NCBI GenBank assembly: GCA_016704305.1
Contig: JADJAL010000006.1
Span: 1-64,000 of the forward strand
Direction of reading: 5' to 3'
Length of the DNA: 64,000 nt
DNA from: Haliea sp.
GTDB taxonomy: Bacteria > Pseudomonadota > Gammaproteobacteria > Pseudomonadales > Halieaceae
In this document: piece by piece, positions 18,444 through 27,493 of the stretch
Layout of the letters: every line of letters begins with the position of its first letter
How positions within the stretch are numbered: the stretch's first letter is position 1
The notes under the pieces: model-generated
What the model was told of the DNA's origin: nothing
Database searches by the model: none
Seen by the model: only the letters and a program-made list of their open reading frames with translations
Position numbers and translations under genes: made by a program

Positions 18444-19064
18444 CTAGAGCGTCCTGGCAAAACGTGTAAACGCCTCGGCTTCAGTGATATAGGTTTGCCG
18501 CTCCTTGTGATCAAGGCCGGTGGCGCGCAACACGTTCATAAGCCAGCGATCAAGCACGCCGGGCAACAGGCGCACGCCGGCAGTGGTGCAGATGTGGTGC
18601 CAGTGCAAGCCCGCGGCGTCCAGCGCAAATACATCCCCGGTTGGCGGCAGGATGAACACCTGCTTTGACGCCTGCAGCACGGGTACGTCCTCCTCCACGC
18701 TGCGCAAAACCACGGCCTGCGTCTGCGCATCGCTGCGAACCCTGGAAAACAGTACGTGGTAGCGCCGCAATGCGCCCACGCCAAAATCGAAGTAGCCCTG
18801 CCCCAACTGATGCTCTCCGTGCACATCGGGCGTAAACGCTAGCGGGCGCATGGTGCCGCTCGAAAATTGCGAGTACCAGCCGTGTTGCTGCAGGCTGTAG
18901 GCGTTGAAAAACAACGTGCTGAGGTGTTCCACTGCCGAGGCGGCAATGCCTGGCACCACGACATGGGTGTGATAGGTGAAGGTTCGCGCCGCCGGGTTCC
19001 AGCGGCGATGGCAACGGATGCCGCTGGTGGTCTCCTGTGACTGTAGTGTGCGTGCCTGCTGCAT
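18444..19064 (-). CDS. Hypothetical protein
   Basis: 206 aa, no signal peptide and no family recognised. It is rich in aromatic and histidine residues (RTFTYHTHVVVPG, LHWHHICTT) and ends with AEAFTRFARTL. A 19-codon reading frame starting MDETTVDSALQEL ends in a TAATG overlap with this start, either a coupled leader or the true N-terminus separated by a frameshift. The 3' end is only 3 bases from the convergent epimerase gene. The frame is long and clean, which supports coding. Confidence 0.6.
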   Translation of the reverse strand: MQQARTLQSQETTSGIRCHRRWNPAARTFTYHTHVVVPGIAASAVEHLSTLFFNAYSLQQHGWYSQFSSGTMRPLAFTPDVHGEHQLGQGYFDFGVGALRRYHVLFSRVRSDAQTQAVVLRSVEEDVPVLQASKQVFILPPTGDVFALDAAGLHWHHICTTAGVRLLPGVLDRWLMNVLRATGLDHKERQTYITEAEAFTRFARTL

Positions 19065-19144
19065 TAGATCGGTAGCGTTGACGCCAGTTCCTGCAACGCA
19101 CTGTCAACAGTTGTTTCGTCCATGCTTGTTATGCCACTAATCGT

Positions 19145-19678
19145 TTATACACTTTCCGGCTGCCGGGTGATCACCAGTAGCAGGTTGCCCACTCGCACGC
19201 CGAATTTGCTCAGGCTGGATTCGTTGATCAGGACGTCAGGCGCGACGAGATACATCCTGTCGTCCACGCGGACGTCCACTTCACTGCCGTTATAGGGCAA
19301 GCGCAGGACATAGTCGAGAAAAAGGCTGTTGCCCGCCTGCTGTAACGTTGCCTCGCCAACCACATCACCGGCCGTGCCCGTGTAGCGCCCGTCGCCAGTT
19401 GGCGTGAGTGTCCAGACCCTGCGCTGCTTTTCGCCATCGTCAAACACGAAGTCTTCCGTCAGGGTGCCTACGCCATCAGCCCAGTGTGCCACGATATCCG
19501 CATTGAAATGGCGAATCACCTTGCCGCCCCGGTCTTTCACCACCCCATGGGCCTGCAAGTTGCCAGTGAAGAACTGCTCGATATCCAGCAGCGGCTTCGC
19601 ATCACTGTAGTCGGTCACTGTTACCTGGGAGCAGGCCATCAATGCTCCGCAAAGTACTGCCAAAATTATATTGCGCAT
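19145..19678 (-). CDS. DUF3833 family lipoprotein
   Basis: 177 aa from the ATG at 19678; the frame is open further upstream but the lipoprotein signal MRNIILAVLCGALMAC begins here. The lipobox LMAC predicts lipidation at Cys16. The mature part matches DUF3833: LDIEQFFTGNLQAHGVVKDR, then WTLTPTGDGRYTGTAGDVVGEA. The function is unknown; the family is confined to the envelope of gammaproteobacteria. It follows the HNH endonuclease gene by 53 bases. Confidence 0.82.
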   Translation of the reverse strand: MRNIILAVLCGALMACSQVTVTDYSDAKPLLDIEQFFTGNLQAHGVVKDRGGKVIRHFNADIVAHWADGVGTLTEDFVFDDGEKQRRVWTLTPTGDGRYTGTAGDVVGEATLQQAGNSLFLDYVLRLPYNGSEVDVRVDDRMYLVAPDVLINESSLSKFGVRVGNLLLVITRQPESV

Positions 19679-19731
19679 CGTGTGTGCCTCTGTGATCCGT
19701 GGAGGTATTACGGGCGCGGGGTGAATTTCGA

Positions 19732-21060
19732 TCACTCCCGCCGAATCAAGCCCTCCACCGCCATCGCATCATCCATCCTGTCTCCGTGCCACTGGGGCAC
19801 GACAGTCCCCGGCCCGATCTCGATCTTCTCGCGCTGGTTACCCGTGGTGAGCGCAAACACGTTTCCGCGGAAACGCATATCGGGACCGCTGGGGATCGGC
19901 CTGCCGTTCGGAGCGGAGAATACCGGCTCGCCGCCTACAGGCATTGCAAGGCCGTACCCGCCTTCGTGCACCAGGCGGTGATGGTGGTGGCACAGTAACA
20001 GCAGGTTGTCGAGCTTGGTCTCGCCGCCGTCGGCCCAATGCTTGATATGGTGCGCGTCCACATAATGCCGCGCGGTGCAGCCGGGGAAGCGACAGCCGCC
20101 GTCGCGGCGCTCCAGTGCGCGGCGGATGGCCGGCGGAATGCTGCGTGTGCGGCGGCCGATGTCGAGCGCGCTCTTGTGAACAGTGCCGTTTCCGTTTTTC
20201 AGCCAGTGCACCACGCCGCAGTCGCAGGCGAGGCGGCGGGACGTTTCTGCGGAAACGTTTCCGCCCTCGGTGAGTTCTGACTCAGCGCCTTCGCCGTCTG
20301 CTTTCAGCGTGTTCATGTCGGTATGGATATTGATGGTATAGCGGTCGCCGCCGGTGGCAGTGCTCTTGTCACTGGTGAGGAAGTGGTCGGCGATGCGTTC
20401 CAGTGCGTCGGCGCGGCGTGCGGCGATGGGTGTTTCTACCGGGGCTCCGGTTTCAGGATGGAAAGACCTTTCCGCAGAAACGTTTTCAGACTCCATCGCT
20501 ATCTTAAGTGCCTGCACAACGCGCGCACCCTGTTCGGGAGCGAGGCGCGCCTTGAGCACGTAGCTGCCGTCGCTGTCGATGTACCAGGTTAGTTCGCGCA
20601 GCGCGTGGCGCGCGTTTTCCTGTTCCAGCGCCCGCTGCGTTTCACCCGGCGGTACTGGCACCAGACGCTCGACGTGGGCGGCCGTGCCGTGGTTGGCGAT
20701 CATCAGCAGGTAGTCCTCGTTCTGCGGCGTGGCGACACGGGTCATTGCGCGCACCTTGGAAAAGCTGATCTGGCCTGCACGCAGGGCCGAGCTGATGTTT
20801 GGCAGGGCATCGAGGGCGTGGGCGACGCGTACCTTCTCGCGCGCCGCGCCGAGGGCGATGCCGCATTTCCAGTTCAGCCAGTGGGCGCAGGATTTCATGC
20901 CGGCGCCGCTCCAGCCGTGGCGCTCGTGGAATTCGCGGATCAGGGTTAGCAGCCGGTAGGTTGCCGCGTTCAGATGGGCGGACAATTCGGTGATTTCGTC
21001 TTCGAGTGCGGCCAGATTGCGGATGGGTGTTTGTGTGGAGGGGGTGGGGTGTTGGTTCAT
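19732..21060 (-). CDS. DUF222 / HNH endonuclease domain protein
   Basis: 442 aa from the ATG at 21060. Residues about 10-280 form the helical DUF222 region. The HNH nuclease lies near 325-380, with CRFPGC, then VDAHHIKHWADGG and LDNLLLLCHHHHRLVH (catalytic His pair and zinc-binding Cys/His). Such genes occur in several copies per genome and their targets are unknown. Upstream, 29-48 bases from the start, is a near-perfect LexA box, so induction by DNA damage is likely. The coding sequence holds three copies of a GTTTCYGCGGAAAC-like palindrome. Confidence 0.88.
   Translation of the reverse strand: MNQHPTPSTQTPIRNLAALEDEITELSAHLNAATYRLLTLIREFHERHGWSGAGMKSCAHWLNWKCGIALGAAREKVRVAHALDALPNISSALRAGQISFSKVRAMTRVATPQNEDYLLMIANHGTAAHVERLVPVPPGETQRALEQENARHALRELTWYIDSDGSYVLKARLAPEQGARVVQALKIAMESENVSAERSFHPETGAPVETPIAARRADALERIADHFLTSDKSTATGGDRYTINIHTDMNTLKADGEGAESELTEGGNVSAETSRRLACDCGVVHWLKNGNGTVHKSALDIGRRTRSIPPAIRRALERRDGGCRFPGCTARHYVDAHHIKHWADGGETKLDNLLLLCHHHHRLVHEGGYGLAMPVGGEPVFSAPNGRPIPSGPDMRFRGNVFALTTGNQREKIEIGPGTVVPQWHGDRMDDAMAVEGLIRRE
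19860..20482. repeat. Three palindromic motifs inside the HNH gene
   Basis: CGTTTCCGCGGAAACG at 19860-19875 is a perfect 16-bp palindrome. ACGTTTCTGCGGAAACGT at 20241-20258 and CTTTCCGCAGAAACG at 20468-20482 are near copies. In the protein they fall at GNVFA, GGNVSAETS and ENVSAERS, so two sites encode the same NVSAE peptide in what look like linkers. Role unknown. Confidence 0.6.
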
Positions 21061-21088
21061 GGTGGGGGCCTCGGCGTCCTTGCTAATA

Positions 21089-21108
21089 TACTGTTTAAAT
21101 GTACAGTA
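21089..21108 (-). promoter_or_regulatory. LexA (SOS) box upstream of the HNH gene
   Basis: TACTGTTTAAATGTACAGTA agrees with the E. coli LexA consensus (TACTGT-N8-ACAGTA, core CTG-N10-CAG) at 17 of 20 positions, including both complete half-sites. It lies 29-48 bases before the HNH start codon, and a TATATT -10-like element touches it on the - strand. The + strand gene at 21346 is over 230 bases away, so the HNH gene is the likely target. Confidence 0.75.
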
Positions 21109-21345
21109 AAAAGATATAAAAAGCAATGTAAAACATGAGGTTACGGAAAATTCATCGCCCGCGTAAAGCCTCGGAAGCTAAGCAGATCACGGTTCCCCGC
21201 CGGCGAAGAAGGTGCCCATTCACCGCAATCTCCAACTCTCCGACTGACACAACGTAAATTCGATCTCTACATCAACCCCGTTGCGACTTAAATGATCCGG
21301 GACCACCTTCCTCGCGTAAGTTTGTCGAGACGAAAGGGGAATGAT

Positions 21346-22242
21346 ATGCGACGTTTATTGGCAACAGCCGCAACCCGGTCACTGCTGGTGCCGGCACTGT
21401 TTACGCTGGCACAGGCCGCGCACGCCAACACCCTCGTCACCCAGACAGTCGCGCAGACAGGCGCCCAAACAGTCGCCCAGACAGTCGCCCAGACAATAGG
21501 CGAGGCGTTTGACCTGAACACCAACAAGCCGCTGTACAGTGAAACCCACTGTGTCAGCGGCGACGCGCTCACGCGTGAGGTGATCTATAAAGATCCCGAG
21601 AACCAGCTCATTGCCTACAAGGTGTTGCGCTACGATACGGGTTCGAACACGCCCTCCTACGTGCAGCACAATGTGCACTCCCAGGATTCGATCGCGGTCG
21701 AACTGGAACAGGAGCGGCAGGAAATTATTTTCACGGCCACGGATGCCAACCGCTCCGAGCAGCCGAGTGTGGCGTCAGTAAAGCCCAGTGCTGCATTGCC
21801 GGTGGTCATTGATGCCGGTTTCGATGCATTCGTGCGGGAAAACTGGCAAAGCCTCGTCGCCGGGGAGAGCAAGCAGTTCCAGTTTCCTTTTGCCGCGCGT
21901 GAAAGCCTGGTGGAGTTGAGTATCGCCAGCGCGAGCTGCAGCTACGCCACAGACTCTGATCAATGCTTCAGCCTGGAGTTGAACAACTGGCTGCTGAACA
22001 TATTGGCCGATCCCATTGAACTGGGATATGACGCCAAACTGCAGCGCCTTACGCGGTTCCGCGGGATTTCCAATATCAGCGACGGCCAGGGCGAGGCGCT
22101 GGCGGTGGACATCCATTACCGGTACGACGACGTGGTCGCACTCGATTGCGCGGTAGACGAGGAAGTCTTGACGCAGGAGGCCGCTGCGACTGAAACATTG
22201 CCGCGCGATTTCACGCGTGCCGCGCCGTCTGTGCATTTGTAG
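21346..22242 (+). CDS. Hypothetical exported protein with an N-terminal QTVA repeat
   Basis: 298 aa from the ATG at 21346, with AAGGGGA upstream. A signal peptide (LLVPALFTLAQAAHA) is followed by a tandem 12-base repeat encoding QTVA/QTGA about five times. The mature part starts GEAFDLNTNKPLYSETHC and is soluble and acidic; it has several cysteines (CSYATDSDQCF, LDCAV). No family is assigned. The repeat right after the signal peptide could vary in copy number between strains. Confidence 0.7.
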   Translation: MRRLLATAATRSLLVPALFTLAQAAHANTLVTQTVAQTGAQTVAQTVAQTIGEAFDLNTNKPLYSETHCVSGDALTREVIYKDPENQLIAYKVLRYDTGSNTPSYVQHNVHSQDSIAVELEQERQEIIFTATDANRSEQPSVASVKPSAALPVVIDAGFDAFVRENWQSLVAGESKQFQFPFAARESLVELSIASASCSYATDSDQCFSLELNNWLLNILADPIELGYDAKLQRLTRFRGISNISDGQGEALAVDIHYRYDDVVALDCAVDEEVLTQEAAATETLPRDFTRAAPSVHL

Positions 22243-22329
22243 GTGATGTCGGTATTAGCAATGGCACCTAAACGGTGGTGTACTGTTCGCACTTAGGAAG
22301 CGGAGTGGTTCCGCAGGAGAACAGACCTT

Positions 22330-22779
22330 ATGGCCCTCACATTGAAAGGCCCCTGGGACAAGGCCCAGATCGATTCCTTCCTGACAAGCACTACGTTTCC
22401 CCTGCGCCTTGCATGTGTCGCCGAGGACGGTTTCCCGCGCGTGGTGTCGGTGTGGTTTGGCTATGACGGGCACAGCCTGCGCTGTGTCTCGCACCGCTCC
22501 TCGCAACTGGTCGGCCTGTTGCAACGCTGCAACCGGGTTGGTTTTGAACTGGCGCCCAATGAGCCGCCCTATCACGGCGTGCGCGGGCAGGGCATTGCGA
22601 CATTGGACTCCGATGCCGACGGCGTGGTGCTCGGCGAGATGTTGCAGCGCTACCTCGGCGGCACCGAATCAAAACTGGGAAACTGGTTGTTGTCGCGGGC
22701 CGAGGACGAGGTGCTGATCACGATCACGCCGCTGCGGCTGTTCAGCTGGGATTACCGTGAGCGGATGAGTGCTGGCTAG
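22330..22779 (+). CDS. Pyridoxamine 5'-phosphate oxidase-like split-barrel protein
   Basis: 149 aa. The pattern is that of small PPOX-like flavin or F420-binding split barrels: FLTSTTFPLRLACVAEDGFPRVVSVWFGYDG, then LRCVSHRSSQ and RVGFELAPNEPPYHGVRG. The substrate is unknown. It is the first gene of a three-gene operon (11 bases to the next start). Confidence 0.78.
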   Translation: MALTLKGPWDKAQIDSFLTSTTFPLRLACVAEDGFPRVVSVWFGYDGHSLRCVSHRSSQLVGLLQRCNRVGFELAPNEPPYHGVRGQGIATLDSDADGVVLGEMLQRYLGGTESKLGNWLLSRAEDEVLITITPLRLFSWDYRERMSAG

Positions 22780-22790
22780 GACTATTGCAC

Positions 22791-23756
22791 ATGCGAATTT
22801 TGCTCACAGGCGGCACGGGATTCATCGGCACGGCGCTCACCGAAGCGCTGCTGTCCAGTGGCTGCGAGTTGATTATTCTCAGCAGGGGCGTACATGCCAA
22901 ACGAATCGGCTGCCGTTTTGTTCGCTCGCTGGATGAGATAGCGGCGACAGAGCCACTGGATGCTGCGATCAACCTGGCAGGCGCGTCGCTCGCCGCGCGT
23001 CGCTGGAGTGCCGGGTACAAGCGTGAGATCGTGGCAAGCCGCACCGGCGTCACCCGGCAGCTGCTCGAATTGTTCGCGCGACTCGAGCGCCCTCCTGAAG
23101 CGCTTCTGAGCGCCAGCGCCATCGGGTATTACGGGCACCACGGCGACGAGTGCCTGACGGAAACCTCGCTGCTGACTTCACCGTTGACCTCAACGTTAAG
23201 CCCACAGGCAAAGCCCGGCTTTGCCCAGCGCTTGTGCAGCGACTGGGAGGCGCTGGCGCTGCAGGCAAGCCAATACGGTGTGCGCGTTTGCCTGCTGCGC
23301 CTGGGCGTCGTGCTGGACGGCGGCGGGGGCGCGTTGCTGGAGATGGCAAAATCCTTTCGCTTCGGCGTTGCCAGCTGGCTGGGCAGCGGCGAGCAGTGGT
23401 TGAGCTGGGTGCACAGGCAGGATGTCGTCCGCGCCATACAGTTCCTGCTGCAGCGCGACGACTTGCAGGGGCCTTTCAACATCACCAGTCCGGAGCCCGT
23501 CACGGGGCGCGACTTCGCGCAGGCGCTGCAGGCCCACCATCGCACCTTCCTGCGCGCTGGCGTTCCGGCGCCGGTGATGCGCGTATTGGTCGGCGAGATG
23601 GCGGATGAGTTGCTGCTGGCCGGGCAGCGCGTGCTGCCACATGCGCTGGAGAGCGCGGGATTCGCATTTACCTATCCCACCATTCAAGGAGCACTGGCCG
23701 CGATTTATGCTGATCATGTAGCATTGCGCATCCACAGTTCGTCGCACCAGGCGTGA
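22791..23756 (+). CDS. TIGR01777 family epimerase-like protein (SDR39U1-type)
   Basis: 321 aa from the ATG at 22791. MRILLTGGTGFIGTALTEAL is the nucleotide-binding strand (GGTGFIG). AINLAGASLAARRWSAGYK, SASAIGYYG and PGFAQRLCSDWE follow, all hallmarks of the TIGR01777 extended-SDR group; the DUF1731-like C-terminal tail is present (LRAGVPAPVMRVLVGEMADE). Members are widespread and their reaction is not well defined. The stop codon runs into the ribosome site of the Rieske gene. Confidence 0.88.
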   Translation: MRILLTGGTGFIGTALTEALLSSGCELIILSRGVHAKRIGCRFVRSLDEIAATEPLDAAINLAGASLAARRWSAGYKREIVASRTGVTRQLLELFARLERPPEALLSASAIGYYGHHGDECLTETSLLTSPLTSTLSPQAKPGFAQRLCSDWEALALQASQYGVRVCLLRLGVVLDGGGGALLEMAKSFRFGVASWLGSGEQWLSWVHRQDVVRAIQFLLQRDDLQGPFNITSPEPVTGRDFAQALQAHHRTFLRAGVPAPVMRVLVGEMADELLLAGQRVLPHALESAGFAFTYPTIQGALAAIYADHVALRIHSSSHQA

Positions 23757-23766
23757 AGGAACATCC

Positions 23767-24885
23767 TTGAATAGAGCGACCATCAACAGCATCAACCGGC
23801 GCCTGCTGGAAAACCTGCGCAACAACACCACTGACATGGCCGCGAGTGAGACGCGCATTGCGGCCAGTGAATTCTACTGCCCCGATATCCTGGCAGCGGA
23901 GCGACAACACCTGTTCATCAACACGCCACAGCCCGTGGCATTTTCCGGCGAGCTGCCCGGGCCCGGCAGTTACCTGGCCCTGCAAATGCTCGATATCCCC
24001 GTGCTGCTGACCCGGGACGAGCGCGGGCAACTGCGAGCGTTCATCAACGCCTGCTCACACCGCGGCGCGCGTGTCGCGAGCGGTTCGGGACAGGCGCGCA
24101 GCCTGGTCTGTCCGTTTCACGGCTGGGCTTATGCGCTGGACGGTGCACTGCGCGGGCGACCGGAGGATGGGTGCTTCAGCACACCTGTTGACGATTGCGC
24201 GCTCACGCCGCTGGCGGTGTCGGAGAAATACGGCGTGGTGGTCGTGGCCCTCACTGTTGACGGCACGCAGCACGCGGTGGACAGCGCACTGGACGAGATC
24301 GGCGAGCACCTCGAAGGCATCGGGTTTCAACACTACCGCGCGCTGGAGCGACGCCATTTTGATGTCGCGGCCAACTGGAAACTGGTCAGTGACCTCAGTC
24401 TCGAGAGCTACCATTTCAAGACCCTGCATCGCGACAGCGTGGCCCGCATACTGGCCGCCAATGCGGTGGTGGACACCTTTGGGCGGCACAGCCTGTGGGC
24501 CTTTCCGTTCAAATCGATTGCGCAGCTTGGCGAGCGCGACGAGGACAGTTGGCCGGATACGGTACAGGGCTCGTGCACGTTCACCCTGTATCCGGGCGTG
24601 ATGTTTGTTGTCAATTCACTCGGCGCACAGATGATCCGGGCTGAACCCGGCGCAGGGCCGGGCGAGTCGCGGGTCACGTTCGTCGGAGTCAGCGGCCCCG
24701 GCTGCGACGTTGAGCAGGCGCGACAGGCCTGGGACTTCGGCGGTGAAGTTTTTGAGCGAGAAGACCTGCCGATTGCCGAGGACTGCCAGCGGGGACTGGT
24801 CGCGGGCAGGCGCGACCAGTTGCTTGGCAGGAATGAGCCGCTGCTGCACTTCTGGCATCAACTGTGGCGCGCGGCGCTGTCCTGA
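23767..24885 (+). CDS. Rieske non-haem iron oxygenase, alpha subunit
   Basis: 372 aa from a TTG start with AAGGA 8 bases upstream. The Rieske 2Fe-2S site is CSHRGARV ... CPFHGWAY (CxH near residue 95 and CxxH near 115). The mononuclear iron site is in LSLESYHFKTLHRD (two His about 216-221). It is an aromatic-ring or lipid hydroxylase of the phenylpropionate dioxygenase superfamily. No ferredoxin or reductase gene is adjacent, so electron donors come from elsewhere. The substrate is unknown. Confidence 0.88.
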   Translation: MNRATINSINRRLLENLRNNTTDMAASETRIAASEFYCPDILAAERQHLFINTPQPVAFSGELPGPGSYLALQMLDIPVLLTRDERGQLRAFINACSHRGARVASGSGQARSLVCPFHGWAYALDGALRGRPEDGCFSTPVDDCALTPLAVSEKYGVVVVALTVDGTQHAVDSALDEIGEHLEGIGFQHYRALERRHFDVAANWKLVSDLSLESYHFKTLHRDSVARILAANAVVDTFGRHSLWAFPFKSIAQLGERDEDSWPDTVQGSCTFTLYPGVMFVVNSLGAQMIRAEPGAGPGESRVTFVGVSGPGCDVEQARQAWDFGGEVFEREDLPIAEDCQRGLVAGRRDQLLGRNEPLLHFWHQLWRAALS

Positions 24886-24928
24886 ACTCAGAGCCTTGAA
24901 AGGCTAACGTCGTCGCACGTAGTCCGGC

Positions 24929-25666
24929 TTATTCAGCCAGCGGCAAACCACTTCCGCCCGTGGTGCTATCGGGCAGGTCCTTGCGAGTGTAGGGGTCGTT
25001 CGGTCCGCCGATGCGCTCCAGCGTCATCACGAATCCCTGGTCGGGTCGATCCCATACCATGTGTCCATCGGGAGTGAGGCGGCGGGCGACCTTGACGCCG
25101 GGCACCCGCAGGGGCAGCCACGACCACGGAATATTCACCGCAGGCAGTACCCTCGCAATCACCGTGACCAGCATCGGCTGCAGGACATAGGTCGTGCCTT
25201 CCTCGTACGTCACGACGACGTGGATGGGTGTCTTGTAGTCGAATACCAGCACGTCATGCACGCCATTTTCGGCGCTGCCGTCCGCGCGACCATCCGCAAT
25301 CGTGCCGCCGCCCATGTCGACGATGCGGTCGCCGCATTGCTCGATGCGCTCCACCCAGTTGTACAGGCGATCACTCTCGGGCATCAGTTCGCCGTCGCGC
25401 TCCACGCGCACCGCTTTCCAGATGCCGCGCAGGTCAGGCGCCCCTTCCACCAGCGGTTCCGTGCAGCGCTCCAGCACGGGGGGCGGGAACGAATTGCCGT
25501 AACCGCCAGGCGGCGTGTGGGCGACGGGAATGTCATCGGCAAAGACATCATTCACTGAACGCGGGGCGTGGCTGGCAGGCGGTGCGTCCCGTGTGCAAGC
25601 GGGCAGCGCCGCTATAGCAGCCAGGGCTATCGCCGCAGCGACGATGACGGTGTTATTCGACCTCAT
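24929..25666 (-). CDS. Hypothetical lipoprotein
   Basis: 245 aa from the ATG at 25666; the upstream open frame lacks coding character. The signal MRSNNTVIVAAAIALAAIAA ends in a lipobox LPAC, predicting a lipidated Cys. The mature region starts with a linker and then PDLRGIWKAVRVERDG, a lipocalin- or THAP4-like opening of small beta-barrels. No firm family assignment. It is divergent from the LLM flavoenzyme gene with 99 bases between. Confidence 0.72.
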   Translation of the reverse strand: MRSNNTVIVAAAIALAAIAALPACTRDAPPASHAPRSVNDVFADDIPVAHTPPGGYGNSFPPPVLERCTEPLVEGAPDLRGIWKAVRVERDGELMPESDRLYNWVERIEQCGDRIVDMGGGTIADGRADGSAENGVHDVLVFDYKTPIHVVVTYEEGTTYVLQPMLVTVIARVLPAVNIPWSWLPLRVPGVKVARRLTPDGHMVWDRPDQGFVMTLERIGGPNDPYTRKDLPDSTTGGSGLPLAE

Positions 25667-25765
25667 GGCACAGTCTCCTGTAGTTCGTTTGATGCTAGCA
25701 TTGCCCGGCCAGAATTGCCCGGCCAAAGGCGGCGACAACAACGGAGCGGCGCGACCGAAAATCCT

Positions 25766-26746
25766 GTGGAACTGACAATCACCTACGACATGCGCGCCCC
25801 CGCGTTCGGCGCACCGCGCAATGCACTCTTTCAGGCGGCGCTGGACCAGGTGGCCTGGGCCGATGAGTTGGGCTTCGACGTGGTCGGCCTCGGCGAACAT
25901 CATTGCAGCGATGACGGCTACAATCCCTCGCCGTTGCCGTTAGCCTGTGCGATGGCGGCGCGCACCCGTCAGATCAAGCTGCGGACATCGGTGCTATTGG
26001 CGCCGCTGTACGACCTCGTCAAGCTGGCGGAAGACGCCGCCATCACCCAGATCATCAGCAACGGCCGCCTGTTGCTGGGTATTGGCGCGGGTTATCGCCC
26101 CTGCGAGTTTGAAAGCTTCAATCGGCGACTGCAGGATCGCTGGCAGGCGATGGGCGAGGCCTGCGAGTTCCTGCGCCAGGCGTGGACCGGCGAGCCTTTC
26201 GCCTGGTAGGGGCGCACCTGTATCGTCACACCGAAGCCGGAGCCGTTCGCGCCACCCATCCTGTTGGGTGGCAGCTCCGCGGCTGCGGCTCGTCGCGCCG
26301 CCCATATCGCCGACGACTGGTTCCCCCCGCTGGAGGAGAAATTGTGGCCGCCGTATCGCGAGGAGTGCATCAAACTGGGCAAACCCGACCCGGGCACGTA
26401 CCCGAAGCAGGGCCCTATATTCCTGTGGATCGCGGCAAATCCGGAAAAGGCCTGGGAACAGGTGTTGCCGCACGTGCAACATCAACTGCAGTCGTACTCG
26501 CAGTGGACGCAGGAGGCCTTCGGTAAACCCGCGGGACCCTATGCGGGCAAGCAGATGACGCCGGAGACGATCAGGCAGAGCCCGGCCTATAAAGTGCTGA
26601 CGCCGGACCAGGCGCTGGAACTTGTAGCAACGCTGGGACAGCACAGCGTGCTGTATCTCAACCCGCTACTCGCTGGAATCGATCCCGAAATTTCCTGGCA
26701 GATGCTGAAACTGTATGAGCGCGAGGTGCATCCGTATATTCGGTAA
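25766..26746 (+). pseudogene. LLM class flavin-dependent oxidoreductase with an in-frame TAG
   Basis: The frame runs from a GTG (VELTITYDMRAPAFG) through GLGEHHCSDDGYNPSP, typical of bacterial luciferase-like monooxygenases, to EPFAW. There it meets TAG at 26207-26209 and continues in the same frame (GRTCIVTPKPEPFAPPILLGGSS) to 26746. Homologues have an ordinary codon, usually Arg, at this point. All domains of a 325-residue LLM enzyme are otherwise present. A point mutation, a sequence error or readthrough are all possible; other genes here use TAG as a true stop, so code reassignment is unlikely. Confidence 0.7.
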
Positions 26747-26815
26747 CAGCGATGGACGCCGCCGATTTTTCTTTCTATTCTTCCTGTCGATTCTGCGAAG
26801 CGGACGAGTGCATAG

Positions 26816-27469
26816 ATGAGTGCAGACCTGTCAGATTTGTTACCCACGTTCCTGCTCGGCTTCAGCTCCCTGTTTCCCCTGATCAACCCGATATGCACCG
26901 CTTTTATCATCCAGCCTTATTTTTCCAGTATCGACGATGCCACACGGCGGCGGGATGTGCTGCGAATCGTGGTGATCTGCTTCGTGATGGGGCTCGTGGC
27001 GCTGCACCTTGGCAGTTTCGTGTTGAAGTTGATGGGCGTGTCGATACCGGCAACGCAAACCGCGGGCGGCATCGTCATCGCGATACTTGGCTTCAATCTC
27101 CTGAACAGCAGCGCGGCCAGCGGCGCGGACGTTGTGTCGGGGAGCAGGGTGGAGAACAGCATATTCTATCCGTTGTCCTTCCCGCTCACGCTGGGCCCGG
27201 GCGGTATATCGACCCTGATTGCGTTGGGCGCGCATGTCCACGGTGATGCGGGTAATTGGCTGTCGCCCAAATTGACTGCTATCGCCTTGTCGTTGCTGGT
27301 TGTGCTCGTCATCGCCTATTTTTGTTTCTTCAACGCCAGCCGGTTGGTGCGAAAGCTGGGGCCCAACGGCAGCCAGGTCGTGAACCGCATGATGTCCTTC
27401 CTGGTGTTCTGCATCGGCATCCAGATGACGTTCACGGGTGTAATGGCGTTGATCAAGGCCGCCACATGA
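26816..27469 (+). CDS. MarC family integral membrane protein
   Basis: 217 aa with six predicted membrane segments. FLLGFSSLFPLINPI near the N-terminus (the NPI motif) and FPLTLGPGGISTLIALGA in the middle are the two conserved re-entrant motifs of MarC/SNARE-associated-like proteins. The transported solute is unknown and the old link to antibiotic resistance is not supported generally. It lies between the interrupted LLM gene and a WS/DGAT gene (24-base gap), all on one strand. Confidence 0.87.
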   Translation: MSADLSDLLPTFLLGFSSLFPLINPICTAFIIQPYFSSIDDATRRRDVLRIVVICFVMGLVALHLGSFVLKLMGVSIPATQTAGGIVIAILGFNLLNSSAASGADVVSGSRVENSIFYPLSFPLTLGPGGISTLIALGAHVHGDAGNWLSPKLTAIALSLLVVLVIAYFCFFNASRLVRKLGPNGSQVVNRMMSFLVFCIGIQMTFTGVMALIKAAT

Positions 27470-27493
27470 AAGCCAGTCAGAGGAGTAGGTAGG

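Noticed and set aside
21125..21250. 40-codon basic reading frame (MRLRKIHRPRKAS...) downstream of the LexA box
   Set aside because: No ribosome site and no family; composition looks like non-coding DNA. The rest of 21109-21345 shows nothing else.
24893..24905. Small hairpin after the Rieske gene
   Set aside because: Stem of only 4-6 bp with a tiny loop and no T-tract; not convincing as a terminator.
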